64,000 bases of DNA, taken from contig NC_081818.1 in NCBI RefSeq assembly GCF_030704535.1, forward strand, positions 29,096,001 through 29,160,000, given 5' to 3'. Below are positions 41,447 to 53,979 of this stretch, piece after piece; within the stretch, counting starts at the first letter, position 1, and every line of letters starts with the position of its first letter. The notes under the pieces were generated by a model. It did no database searches. It saw only the letters and a list, made by a program, of their open reading frames with translations, and was not told where the DNA came from. The translations under genes were made by a program, and so were the position numbers. This DNA comes from Vitis vinifera. Lineage: Eukaryota; Streptophyta; Magnoliopsida; Vitales; Vitaceae.

Positions 41447-44400
41447 CTATCTTACTCTGCATCCTCGTAATCAAATGACGCATACCCTGATGTTATACTC
41501 TTCAATTCATTGTAAAAGTCCACGACAATTTCCCGCAAAGGTAAGCGATACTTCATAAACGCTCGTTGGCTGCATAAATGAAAATTAAAAGAGCCAATAC
41601 TTCAATTTTCATCTAGTTTATGGAATGATATATACAAAACCATTGACAGCAATTACCACCAGAAAGCAAAATATCATCAACCAAAGTCTATATCCAGTGG
41701 TAGTGGAAATTAGTAAGGCCCAGAATTCTATATAGAATTCAACACACTTGGTTTCTAGAGAAAAAGAAAATTATTCAATAAAAAGATTCAAGTATCCAGG
41801 TGAAGCCATCGACAAGTGGGTTTGTGAGCTCTGTAGTTTGAGCCATGTATTTCATTGTGTCATTTAAAAAATTAAAGAACCAAGAATAATCAGCAATAAA
41901 TTTGTGCTTCTGAGGAAAAACATCAACTATCTTAGAGCAAAACTTACCTATCAATAAATGAGTACTCCAATTGCTCCCCTCTCCGTTCAGAGCAAAGTGT
42001 AATAACAGGCCCCACATATCTTCAATAGATTACAACCAAAAAGAGATGAATAAATGCTTTAAATGCAGCCAAAAAAAAGGGTAAAATGTAAAGGGAGCAT
42101 GAGAGCTTACTCACTAGGAATAATAATTGTAGCTATCACTGTAGGTTCCCAACAAGCTGTTACTCGTTTACCGGGATTTGAAGCTAATGCAGCAGGATTC
42201 TGGACCTGTATTTTGCTAAACAAGAGACCAATACATATTATATGGTAAAAAAAATGTGGAACCTAGCATTAAAGAGAAATGACCAAATATGCTACATACC
42301 TTCCATCGGAGTACTCAAAAATATATGGCACAGTAGGAACAGTAGAAATTATGTGAGCTCCATACTCCTATCATTCACAATACAATGGCAGATAAAATAA
42401 GTAGAATGGTTCTGAAAGAAGTTGTTTGTGTTAAAAGAAAATGGTAGGTAGTAAGACCGCTATAGATCAGAGCCTAGAAGTCCCATCTTTTGTATTCACC
42501 TGCATTACAAAAAATCACTTAAAGCAAAAATGCTCAACTGACAGAAGGAAATTTACCTGTTCAAGCCGCTGATGGAAAACATCCATGTGAAGTAAGCCTA
42601 AGAAACCACACCTGTATAAAGATGATCACAGTCACCTTAACCAAAATACTCCATTTGATGCTAACTAAAATGTCAAATATAATAGAAGTAAACCCCCTCA
42701 CACAACCTAACAATAGAAAGGAGAAAAAAATCCAGTGAGAAGGCACCATACCTGAAACCCAGACCAAGTGCTGTGCTGCTCTCCTTAGTAACTGATACAC
42801 TGGCATCATTGCATGTCAGCCTTTCTATTGCATGGTTAAGTGCTTCAAAGTCAGAGCCATCAGCCGGATAAAGACCAGAAAATACCATGTGTTTTGCAGG
42901 TTTGAAACCTTTTATATTATACAGAAGTGCACACAAAATAAAAGGTATCAGGACCAGGAAATACTGTGTACATCCTTGACATAAAAAATATGTTACTGTT
43001 AAATGCAAAATCATATTGCAAAAATTGATATGAATCAGTTAAGTTTGCCCAGTCATTTCTTTTCTGAGGATAAAAATACTCAATTGACAAAATAGTCCAG
43101 AACCAACAGAAAAATGAAGCCGTAACGTCTACTCTTTATGCTAGAGACCAGTCCTTTTCCTTTTTTGATAGGCAAAAGAATAATTTATTAAAAACACCGC
43201 TCAAATAAGGGTGAAACCCAAGAACACAGGAAGTATACAAAGATTGTCAAAGGAAGTGAAATAGAAAAGGAGTTACACTAGTTTGACCCTACCCAGTCCA
43301 CAAAACCATACATGGATGAGTAGCCCACTCCTACACAGAACCTAGACCAAGAAAAGGATGGTAGAACAAAACAATCCCTTAACAATTGAATTAAATTCTC
43401 CATGGATTCAAAAGTTCAACAATTTCTCTCATGCCAAATCGTCCGGAACAGACATAACAGGGCTAGCATCCAAGCTTTTCTGCACTTTTTCTCCAAAAAG
43501 CCTCCATGCCATCCTCGCAAGAAAAGGATTGCCACACAAATCATGCTAAAAGCTAATCCTTTTTTTTTATATATAAGTATGCCACAACCTTTTTTTTTTT
43601 TATCAATAAGTATATGATTGTATTGCAAAGAGGCACTAAAGAAGCGACCCACCGAATTACATAAGTATACCACAACCTAATCCTCCTACCATCCCCTACT
43701 TTTTTTTTTTTTGATAAGTAAAAATTTTAATAATCAAATGCTCCTACCATCCCCTACTTCAAGTTTGGTCCTGGCCTGAAACTCAAGATTTTGACTTTTC
43801 ACAACCCCACCTAATATCCTTTCCTCCCTTCATGAGAACACCACCCACCCAGTCCTTTATAGGCCTTGCATGCAAGATGCACATTTTTGCTATCAAGTCT
43901 TCTTCTTTTTTCTTTTTTAATTTTATTCTCATAAAGTAAAATATTTAAGGATTTTGTAATATGTATGAATAGAATCAATAATGTAATCCATCGATGAAGA
44001 TTTCATTTCACATCCATTGTATGTTTTTCCAGAAAATAATTATCAATTCACCCAGAGTATAACAAGAAGAAACTAACAACACTTTAAACTATCTGTGTGC
44101 CTACCCAATTTCCATCTAAACTCAGGAATGGAAATCATATATCCAGAAATGGATACCCAAACTGTAACAATATGAGATTTCCATTCTAATCTTTGGTTTG
44201 GGAATTTGAAATTCCTATTAAGTTTTATTCTCATTTGAGTATTTGTTATCTTAGGAGTTGCTTGATAGTTACTAAAAATTTGCATGATAACCCTTCAAAT
44301 AAATTTTGTAAAAATTAAATCCATTTATAAATAAGGAAATAAAAATGGGTTGTCCACTTTTCTTTTCTTTTCTTTTCTTTTTTATATATAAATTTCATTC

Positions 44401-46778
44401 CTTAGAAATGAGAATATAAGAATTGTAAGCCATAAGTGGGTAAGATATATTCCTGATTTCTGGGGTCTTGTGCCCAAGGAAAAAAAAATTCCAAAGATAT
44501 TTGCTCCTCAAACATAATAATCTTACCCTTAAGAAGTAAGATAAAGACCTGTGAACCAAATGCACCCCAAGTGGTTTTCAAGGATTTCCCATTGCTTTCA
44601 TTTGTATTGTTAAGGAACAACTAAAGTTATCAATAGTGGGTAAAGAAGGTGATGAAAATACCTGGAAGAGGCTCTACGATGCTTTTGTTATGATGTAAAG
44701 TATCTCCAACACGTGCCTCTTTGGTTGAACGCATGCCACTCACAACATATCCCACTTGACCAGTTAAAAGAACTCCAGTAGATTTGAGTTCAGGGTGCAT
44801 GATCCCAACATCGAAAACCTCATAAGTATGTCCAGTTGCTGAAGATGAAATCTTATCCCCCTTGCGCAATGCACCATCAACAACTGCCACATGGCAGATA
44901 ACTCCTTTGTATTCATCATAATATGAATCCAACAAGAGCATACGCAAAGGTGAACAACTCTTCCCGGGAGGTGGAGGTATCCGCTCTATGACTGCTGGGA
45001 GGACCTGCTCAAGACCTTGACCTGTCTTGGCAGATGTTAAAAGAGCATCACTTGGGTTGAGATCAAACATGGATTTTAACTGTGCTTTAACATGATCTGG
45101 ATCAGCTGTTGGCTGGTCAATTTTATTTATGACAGGGATTATTGTCAGATTGGATTCAAAAGCTAGATAAAAGTTAGCAACAGTTTGTGCCTGAACACCT
45201 TGGGCAGCATCAACAACTAAAAGGACACCCTGGCAAGCTGCAAGGGATCTTGATACTTCATAGCTGAAATCCACATGACCAGGTGTATCAATAAGATTGA
45301 GTAAAAAACTAGGGGATTCTTGTGCAATGGTAACATCAGGTCCATCAAAGTTGTGCCTGTGGAACATAGTTGCTGTCTGAGCCTTAACGGTTATTCCTCT
45401 TTCTCTCTCTACCTAAGACAACACAGATTTCATTGAATAAGAAAGGGATAAAGAGAGCATAAAAGATTGAAAGGAAATTAAAAATTCTTTTTATTTTTTA
45501 TTTTTGAAGTGACAAAAACTAGCAGTGAAAGTTCTCTTTAGAAATTCCAATAATCCAAATTACAAGCAAAGGATGTTGAATCCATACTCTGATAATTGTA
45601 AGGCTCCCATTTATACAATTGATTATGAAAAAGTGGAAATATCCCCCCCATTCTTTTTAAAGTTTCCATGTCGATTGCTTATATGAACTTAGACAAGCAA
45701 TTAACTTGGTAGACTCTCCACCAACCCTGTAAAACCTCAATAAAATTTTCATCTATAAGCATGTTGCAATATCTCCAAAGAAACAAGGAGTTCAGTCTCC
45801 TCGAAGCAAAAGACCATAGCCAAAAAAAGGTACCATAGCACATTTTGCCCTTTGTATGAAACTAAAATTCTCAATAGGATCAGAAGCTCACAATATGGTC
45901 AACTTCACAACTTCATTAAGCTGATGGAATCTTAAACAACACAGTACTACATATGAGATGCAGAGTTTCAATTAAGGGATGGAAACCTTTAAGACCTGAC
46001 ATGGACCCTTAAGCTGGTCCATAATTCCTTCAAAAATTCTCCACCCCAGTACAATAACCTCGAGAAAGTAAACTTTAACTTGGTCTCCCAAACAACTAGG
46101 ACAATACAATCCATTTTCCAATAGTGTAAACTTAGCTATAATCTTTAAGATTTTTCTTGTTAAAAGATCCTACCATCCTTCTGGGTTTTTTCCCCCTTTA
46201 GCTGGCAACGGTTTGAGTTTATAGTACACAATCTAAAAACTGAACGGGAGTCTGCAAGACCCATATTTCAAAACAACCCAATCATATACAACCAACTCAA
46301 TTTCCCACTCCCCGTTACATGAAACAAGCTTATCAAGATTATTGCTCAAGGTAATACAACAACATGTTCAGTTTTCGTGAGTACAAACAGTCAAAAATCA
46401 AAATGCAACGGAACTTTATACCTGCAATTTATCAAGATACTGGGGCTGACCATGCCCTCTCTTGATAGTCCCAGTGAGCTCCAAAAGCCGATCAGCCAGC
46501 GTCGACTTCCCATGATCGACATGCGCGATAATCGAAAAGTTGCGAATCCTTTCAGGCGGGTATTGGCTTAAATCTACACTGCTGTCTCTGCTGTTCTGGA
46601 GAGAACGAGAGCAGAAGGTATGGCTCCAACCGAAATGGTGCCAACCCAGTAGACCTTTTACTGGGTTGCATCCAGTAACAGGAGAGAATGGGCTGAATGC
46701 AGAAGAGCGATGCCGACATAAGAGAGATAAATATTTGGGTGATTTAAGGGTCTTTGAAGCTCCATTCAAATAACCCAT
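39978..46778 (-). CDS. GUF1: Translation factor GUF1/LepA (EF4) GTPase, mitochondrial
   Basis: Eleven coding exons: 46778-46422, 45412-44662, 42908-42752, 42611-42557, 42367-42300, 42215-42111, 42019-41948, 41569-41456, 40775-40635, 40551-40492 and 40143-39978; 2046 nt, 681 aa. The GTPase motifs are complete: AHVDHGKS (85-92), RGIT (124-127), DTPGH (161-165), NKID (215-218) and SAK (246-248). The C-terminal LepA-specific domain is present ([20 protein letters not shown]). LepA/GUF1 acts on ribosomes and supports organelle translation under stress. The first 75 residues are rich in Ser, Arg and His with few acids, as a mitochondrial presequence; the match is to At5g39900 rather than the chloroplast paralog. 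Introns carry LINE pieces and GA tracts. No defect seen. Confidence 0.96.
40369..40389. repeat. GA microsatellite in a GUF1 intron
   Basis: About ten AG units between GUF1 exons 10 and 11. Confidence 0.8.
41415..41447. repeat. GA/CT microsatellite next to a GUF1 donor site
   Basis: In the gene's direction a CT tract starts eight bases after the splice donor of exon 8 (GA/GTAAGATAGCTCTCTC), interrupted by one TTT. Pyrimidine tracts at this place can bind splicing regulators. Confidence 0.75.
43158..43560 (-). mobile_element. 5'-truncated LINE (L1-type) 3' fragment
   Basis: On the minus strand the piece encodes a relic of the C-terminal reverse-transcriptase zinc-binding region ([19 protein letters not shown]), then a long 3' UTR and ends in CTATCAAAAAAGG. 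The motif L..FRTIW.ERN is typical of plant L1 elements. It sits in GUF1 intron 2. A possible target duplication CCAGTCCTTT occurs at 43148-43157 and 43849-43858; if right, the smaller insertions between are nested within it. Confidence 0.65.
43591..43660 (-). mobile_element. Tiny retroposon tail with 18-bp target duplication (nested)
   Basis: A poly-T block plus about 60 bases (ATCAATAAGTATATGATTGT...) is flanked by ATAAGTATGCCACAACCT (43573-43590) and ATAAGTATACCACAACCT (43661-43678), identical but for one base. This is the mark of target-primed reverse transcription with extreme 5' truncation. Confidence 0.7.
43702..43740 (-). mobile_element. 39-bp LINE tail with 19-bp target duplication
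   Basis: Poly-T then GATAAGTAAAAATTTTAATA is flanked by perfect copies of CTCCTACCATCCCCTACTT (43683-43701 and 43741-43759). The reversed tail (TTACTTATCAAAAAA) is the common 3' end of local LINEs, so this is an almost fully truncated LINE copy. Confidence 0.75.
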
Positions 46779-48957
46779 TTGGGGTTTTAGGAGCTACACA
46801 TAACCAGGTGGAGATTTAGGGTTTAAGAGGCATGGCATGTCTGAAGATCTAAGAAGAGAAGGGAGGAGGAGAGAGAGAGAATGTGGGGCGCGTTTGCCTT
46901 CGTCCATTGAACACTCCTCGAGTAAAAGCTTGGGCCGGAGAAGAAGGTCCAATCTTGCCTTTGGGCTGTGGTCTTGGACTTGGGCTTGATGATTAGGCAT
47001 TTCTTAAAATTTGGGCTATGGACTTCTTCGGGTTTCATAAATCCAAATTTTGAAAATCACATGATCATTTTGGGGGGCTCCTTCGTCGTTTTATGATTTG
47101 TAACGTTGAGACAATTTAACTTTTAATAATATTTTATGATTTTGAAATCGTGATTTATTTATTAATAGATTCCATTATAAGCTATTTATTTGACAATAGG
47201 CTATTTATTTGATAATGCATGAAAATCAACTTCGTCACGAGCTTTGCATGAAATTAGAAATCCCATTATAACCTTGAAATATTTTTAGGATTGGTTAGCA
47301 TTCTGGCATGGGATGAGAATTCCTCACCCAACCTCAAATTGGGTTCGATATTAGTTAAACATTAACAAATTAACCCTTCCCCCACCTCACCAAGTCAAAG
47401 ACCTAGCATTTGAATGCTAGACATAGTATTTAAATATGTTCTAATAAAATTATTAAATATTTGAAATATTTTTAGAGTTGGTCATGATCTTGGCGTGGGA
47501 TGAGGATTCCTCGCCCGACCTCAAATTGGGTTTGATATAAGTTAAATATAAATAAATGAACCTTTGCGGTTTTACCAACCTTACACGAGTTGAAGTATTC
47601 TTATGTGAATATTAAATATAACATTTAAAGATGTTTTAACAAAATTATTAAATATAACTTTGTATTTGTGAATGTGATTCATTATATTTTGAAGATCAAG
47701 ATGAAGACATTTATGTTTATTTAATGTTAAATCTACGTCATATTATGGATTTTTAAAAACATTGAAATTTGTATGATAACGTGAAGTCATCACTTGAAAG
47801 CGATTTATAAATTTTATTATAAAATTATTTGTGATTACATAAAACTAATATAACTTTTTAAATACAAAAAAAGTTTAAAATGACTACCAAACAAAACCAA
47901 AGCCTAAAATTGATTTTGAGTAAATTAAATTAAATTAAATTATTTTTAAACTACTCTTATACTAATAAAAAAAAAGTCTTTAAAATATAACCTCTAAAAT
48001 ATAGAATCCCAAAAAACAATCAATTCTAAATATGGCATAAAAAAAGGGAAAAAGAAAAAGAAAAAGAAAAAGTATAAAAGGCTGCAAATTTTGGACGCCG
48101 GCCCACAAGAAAACAAAAGGACAGCTGGGCCGGAGAGGTGATTGGCCCAATTGGGGGTGACAGCGTATGGTTGACGCAAACTTGTGACTTCAAACGTTAT
48201 ATTCCTACACGCCTAACCTCACTATTTCTTCCCCTACACCATCTCTCTCTCTCACTTCCTGGAGAAGAACAAACCCTAGTTCTTCTTCCTGCGAGCATCA
48301 CAAGACTCTTGCCGCTCCTTTTTCACAGGCAATGATCTCTTTTTACTTTTCTTTTTTCTTTCTTAATTCGATTTAGGATTTTCTGGCGCCCGCCCTGATC
48401 AGTGCGTTTTGTTCTGCCTCCCGAGAGAACCGTGGAACAAAGGGAGTCTTGAATCGTATTGTATTTATCTTATTTTATTTCTGGTTGTTGTTTTTATTTA
48501 GGTTTTCTAAAGGTGGGAAACCGCCTCGTCGAAGCCAAAGCACGGTTGGGCGAGGGGTTCGTTCCCTTTTGACCGTGGATAATGAAAAACTTTTGATTCC
48601 GAAATGTTTTGCTTTCCTACGTTTTGTCTCGCTCCAAACGGGGCGCTAACAGAATTATTTGATGCAGTCTAGGGTTTCTTCTTCTTCTTATTTTTTTTGG
48701 GTGTGTGTTTTTGTTTTCTTTTGTTGGGGGGATTGTTGTTTGTTTCTTCGTATTTTTTTTGTGAATTTTTGGCGTTTGATTGGATTTGAGCTTAGGTCAC
48801 AAATTAGGTTGTTTTGGAGCGGGAGGGTGTTGGGTTAAAGTTGGCATGAGACGCTGCCTAATGAATGAAATTTAGTTTCTTGTTTGTGGATTTTTATATG
48901 TTATTAGCTGGAGAAGGACCAATCGAATCTGATTGATTTTGGCTGGAAATTTTTTAG
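46779..48957. other. Divergent spacer between GUF1 and the RAD6-type E2 gene
   Basis: 46779-46930 is the GUF1 leader and promoter. 47274-47655 is a tandem duplication. 48210-48340 is a CT-rich probable first exon of the E2 gene with AAACCCTAG (48280-48288), followed by a leader intron up to 48957. AAATT and AAAAAG tracts lie at 47923-47942 and 48040-48071. Confidence 0.55.
47274..47655. repeat. Tandem duplication, units of 187 and 195 bp
   Basis: Both units start TTGAAATATTTTTAG and end AAAATTATTAAATAT (47274-47460 and 47461-47655). Between, blocks such as GGGATGAGGATTCCTCGCCC with ACCTCAAATTGGGTTTGATA are shared with some changes. Non-coding. Confidence 0.8.
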
Positions 48958-48966
48958 GCGGTGAGG

Positions 48967-51900
48967 ATGTCGACCCCATCAAGGAAGAGGCTGATGAGGG
49001 ATTTCAAGAGGCTTCAGCAAGATCCTCCTGCTGGTATCAGTGGGGCACCCCATGACAACAATATAATGCTGTGGAATGCAGTTATATTTGGGTACGTTGG
49101 GAATGATATGCTCCATCATTTTAAATCTAATCTCTGTGTTTCATTAGAGTTTTATATCTGTATTTATGCATAGAGAGACTTATTTAAGTTTAACTTATTC
49201 AATTCTTGGTTTTCACTGCAGTCCCGATGACACCCCTTGGGATGGAGGTCAGTCAATTCTTGAATTTTAACATTTATTTTGATGGGATACCAATCAGATG
49301 GATGAATGGGTGAAAATAATATCTGTTATTCACACTTAATCCATACATATGGTGCTGTGTGATATCATTAAATTGTCAGCTTGTTATCATTGATTAAACC
49401 TTCTATTTATTTTTTAAAATGCTACTATTATGGATTTATATTGGATAGACCTTGTTCTAAATATGTATTGCATAGACTTCCATCAGAATGAATATGTATA
49501 CTTGGTTGTGCGGCATTAAACTCAAGGGTGTCCTGGGTTTCAATCCTTGCATTCCATCCCACCCTATTTCTGCACTTCTTAAATCGGGTATGTCTTCCCT
49601 TGGTAACAAGATCGTAAGACTGTTGCATGATATCAGAAATGTCTTAGACTGGCTGTCAATGTTATTCTTTTGTGTCATTCTCTATCTGTAAGTTATTCAT
49701 AGCCATTGTTTCCTTTAGGTGGAATCAACAGGTTGCAAATATAAGTTGGCTGGTTTAGAACTTCAGTGTGTTGTTACTACTCATTAAGCCAATGAAAGAA
49801 ATAGGTGAAACCGATTTGATTAATTTTGTGCATCAACAGATGATTATATATGTGAATATACATCAAAGTTAGGAACTTCTTATTTTGGATAATGTTAATA
49901 TGTCTGGGATATTCTGCCCATAAATAATAGCATGCATTGCATTTTTGATTAATTTCCAATGCAAAAGTGTTTTATAATGGTTTATAGTTCAGTACATGGA
50001 ATTTTTGGTTAGTTCAGCATGTAGCTTTTCGTTTTCCCTTACCTATCAAAAAAGGGAAAAAAAAGCTTTTAATTTTCCCCCTTTTTTTATGAGTAGTTTT
50101 TTTATTTTTATTTATTTATTTATTATTATTAGATATACGACATACTGCCAGTTTGTATCAGCTGTTTATATATATATTTTTTTATATATAAAAAAATGTT
50201 CTTTCCAGGTACGTTTAAGCTGACACTTCAGTTCACAGAGGAGTATCCAAATAAGCCCCCAACTGTTAGATTTGTTTCTCGAATGTTCCATCCAAATAGT
50301 AAGTTGAGAGAAAGGCAAATTTTTGTGAAAGCTAATTTGATTGACATTTCATGATATGTTTATTAACTTTATTTATAACCATGTGTATCATATACCACAT
50401 GCTCTGTTCAATTTTTCTGTGCATTGGGTGCTGCATGTTTGTATATTTGATTATTATATTTATTTTTTAAATATATTTTTCCAATTTATCTATAATTTGG
50501 GCTCACATTTTGTGTGTAGTGGATGTCAGATAAGGTTGACTGGAAAAGAAAGGTGTTTTTAAAATAAGCCGACTTAGTTTTGCGCTTGATTTCTGCACCT
50601 ATAAGCTCGAGTCAAATATGTGAAGCTCATCCCAGGCATATTTACTTGATGATCTTTTTAACCGCCTGGATTTTCATTCTTTATCAAGGATTGGGATTTC
50701 CTATACTAGCTAAAAAAAACTCTATTCTTGGATTATTAAACAGCTTTGTTTATATTTACTAATAGGAATTTCTATTTTCATGGGTTTGCATTAATTTTAT
50801 GGTTGTAGACAATTGCGAGGATTGGCAAAAAGATGACAATCCATTATGGCATTTGGTATCTAGCCTGGAGTTCTTCTTGGCCTTTTAATCATGTTTTGGT
50901 GGCCACTTTTAATATTCAAATCTTTGATATCTATATTTTTCTCATTGAATCAAATACAATTAATCTTTTGGATCCATGTACTTTTTCAACAGATACTTGG
51001 GTTCTGAGCTTCTTTTTTACATGGGTTGCAAAATGGATGCTAAAGATTATTAGATAATTGGCAATCATCTGGCCTCCAGGCATCTAAATAATGATGATAA
51101 TCTTGTTCTGTTGACTGGGCCTAATTCAGCGATCTCTTCTTTTTCTCCCCTCCTTTATGCTACCCCTTTTATTTTTTAATATATTCTGTTCTCTGGTGAG
51201 AAATGTAATTAATGGTGTGCAGCTCATAATAGTTCCTGATATTTTTGCTTTTGAATCAGTATATGCCGATGGAAGCATCTGTTTGGATATTCTACAGAAC
51301 CAGTGGAGTCCCATATATGATGTTGCTGCTATTCTTACTTCTATCCAGGTATTATGGGGTTTGTTTGATTGTCGATTGCTTTTTATTTAATTAGTAAAAT
51401 ATCCAATTTCTGTTTTTGGATGAATATTTACCATGTTACTATGATATATGGTCAAACAGACCTTAATTCATCTTGTTACCTTGATGCGTAGTTGATTTGG
51501 TATAATTGTTCCTTGGGGTTCATTAAGTGCCTTATTGTCTATAGTGAGTTCAAAAGCTTTGGCCTACTAGGCTGTAATTAATAATTCGCCTCTTAGTAGC
51601 TCATCTGATGGTAACTTGAATTGATGTCTGTTCGAATAATAGCTTGTAGTTTCCGTAATTTTGAATTCCACTTGCTTTGCTATTGGCAAGATGTACCACA
51701 TTTCTTTGGTTCTTTCTCCAAATATACCTTGGATTGGGTGATGCCTGGATATATCTTCTTTAAACGCAATTTTGTTCTTTGTCTTCCAAATTGTCCAAAA
51801 AATACATAAGGGGCCTGCTTTCCAAACTTCCTTTTTCTTTTTTCCTACAAAGGACCCGTCCCAACCCAAAAGCGTTGCCTTAACTGTGGTTGGCAACACC

Positions 51901-53979
51901 TACTGTACCCCAAAAAGAGAGAAAGAACGCCCATAAAGTCCTTGTCTTGACACAATGGAGGAGGATGTGATCTATCGATTCTTCATGCATTTGGAAAAGG
52001 TAGCATCTATTCGCTAAAACCCATCCTCTTTTCTGAAGTTGGTCTAAAGTAAGAGCTTTTCCCCACGTTGCTTCCCACCTAAAAAAAACTCACTTTGGGC
52101 TGCACACAGGTTTTCCAAATAACATTCGATGGAAAAGAGACTGGAGGGCCTGAAACTAAGGCTTTGTAGAGAGACTTAACGGAAATCTTCTCTGCATTAT
52201 CACTTGAGAGGATAGACAGATATGAATTCTAGATGTTAAATCCCCCTGTTGTCTGGGTGCATAATTGCTTGATTTATGGGTGAGAATTAAAATGGTGCCT
52301 AATGAAACTCCCTAGTTATATGAATCTAAAATTGCTTATCCCATCCAATAGTTCTCCTACTTACCAACTTGTTTTGGCCCAGGTTCATGAACAACCTTTC
52401 CTGCCATCAACTAGCCTCATAGAATATGATACTAATTCCTAAAAGTGGATGTTAGGATGATAACCAACAAGAAAGTACTAGCTAACCATGATGTTATGGA
52501 TCAAGGTCAAATATAAGCTTTCTGTTTCTGGCTTCTTGTTGTTCCAAAACTTCAGTAGAGAGTGAATGAGAATCGGTTTTATCTAATTAGGGATGCAAGT
52601 AAGGGAGTGAAAAGTTGGAATGTCTAATATGCCTGGGCTTAATTATCAGTGTCATGCCTAAATTCTTTTAATATAAGAACCAAAAACAAGGTCAAAGTAG
52701 AGTTTCTTGCTCTTGAGGATTGGTTCAAGTGATAAGGGAGTGGGGTGGGCTTGTGGGAGGTTACATGTTTGGGTCCCAGGGTCCTCCCCACCCCCACCAA
52801 TAAAAAAGGTAAAATGGGTGTTTACATATCAAAAAGGAAAAAAAAAAAAAAGAAAGTGAAATTGGGGTATATTCTCATATCTATGTATATTTTGTTCTTA
52901 AATAGGGTTGTGCACATTGTCAACTTAACTTCAAACCAAATAAACGCAACTTCAAGAGTGGATATGTTCATGCATTAGCTTAAAAAACCTTAACATCATC
53001 TTATCAAAAGGAGAGAAAAAATAATCTTATTGTAAATATTGCTTATAAGCATATGTTGGTTAGTGTGACTTCAAGGGTAAGATACTGAATGATTGCACCT
53101 TTGAGCTTGCCGTGGAACTGCTTTTTGTTGGAGTTGGCATATCTCCATAATAAAGCCCTTCTTACCAACTCTTTGCCATGAGACCTTCAACAGATGCGCT
53201 GCACAATTTTGCATGTTAATTAGCTGACCACCCTCCATCTCAACTCAAGGGTTTTAGAGTGCCTACGACTCAATGGCATCTTTTGGGACCTGTGAAGAAC
53301 TGAAACTGGAATATTCCATGTTTGGTTTTTAACTGCATTTCTTAGACTTAAGATTATATGGCTTACATGATCTCTCTGGCTTTGGTATGCCCATACATAA
53401 GGGATAGGCGACATGGATGTGTTTTAATGGAAACGAATTTCAAAGTTCAGGTTCTTCAAGAGGGAGTAGATTTGTAGTTGGCAGATGAGGCTTAATGGGA
53501 TGTTGGGCCGATCTCTATTCTGAGAGGGAAAGGGACAACTGTGCATCCGCTTTTATTGATAACTATGTAATGGTGGGCAGTTCATCAGATATATGATCAA
53601 AGAATTCAACGAACCTATTTATTAAACTAACAATAGAACCAAACTATTTCTATGATTAAGTCAAACAAATTTGTGCATTTATGTGGTGGTCATTGATTCA
53701 CATATAAGTCTCTCATGTCACATATAAGTCTCTCATGACTTGATCATACTGATGTTTGAACAGAATCAAACATATATGTTTTGGTTCCAGCAGTCCTTTT
53801 GATATTACTAGCTTGATGTGGTCTTCTGAATCCTTGTTTTGTTATTTCAGTCACTGCTTTGTGATCCCAACCCAAACTCGCCCGCTAATTCAGAAGCTGC
53901 ACGGATGTTTAGTGAGAACAAGCGCGAGTACAACAGAAGAGTCCGTGAAATTGTTGAGCAGAGCTGGACAGCGGACTAA
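48967..53979 (+). CDS. UBC2: RAD6-type ubiquitin-conjugating enzyme E2 (UBC1/UBC2-like)
   Basis: Five coding exons: 48967-49091, 49222-49247, 50209-50298, 51260-51348 and 53851-53979; 459 nt, 152 aa, the exact length of Arabidopsis UBC1 and UBC2. The UBC fold is complete: HPN (78-80) and the active cysteine Cys88 in [11 protein letters not shown]. The end is EQSWTAD, without the acidic tail of yeast RAD6. RAD6-type E2s work with HUB1/HUB2 to monoubiquitylate histone H2B, affecting flowering and transcription, and with RAD18-type ligases in damage tolerance. A leader intron precedes the start codon (acceptor TTTTTTAG at 48957). The last intron is 2.5 kb and carries a LINE piece and a SINE, which accounts for its size. 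Confidence 0.97.
51560..52200 (-). mobile_element. Degenerate LINE (L1-type) fragment
   Basis: On the minus strand it encodes pieces of the reverse-transcriptase zinc-binding domain: [19 protein letters not shown], then DHILLHC, then [19 protein letters not shown]. Frame is broken at least once between [13 protein letters not shown] and WEATWGKAL. No poly-A tail is seen. It lies in the last intron of the E2 gene, against the gene's direction. Confidence 0.75.
52715..52851 (+). mobile_element. tRNA-derived SINE in the E2 gene intron
   Basis: Starts GAGGATTGGTTCAAGTGATA (A-box like) and has GTTTGGGTCCC (B-box like) about 40 bases on, ending in an A-rich tail (52831-52851). This is the usual layout of plant SINEs. 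A target duplication is not clear. Same direction as the gene. Confidence 0.65.
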
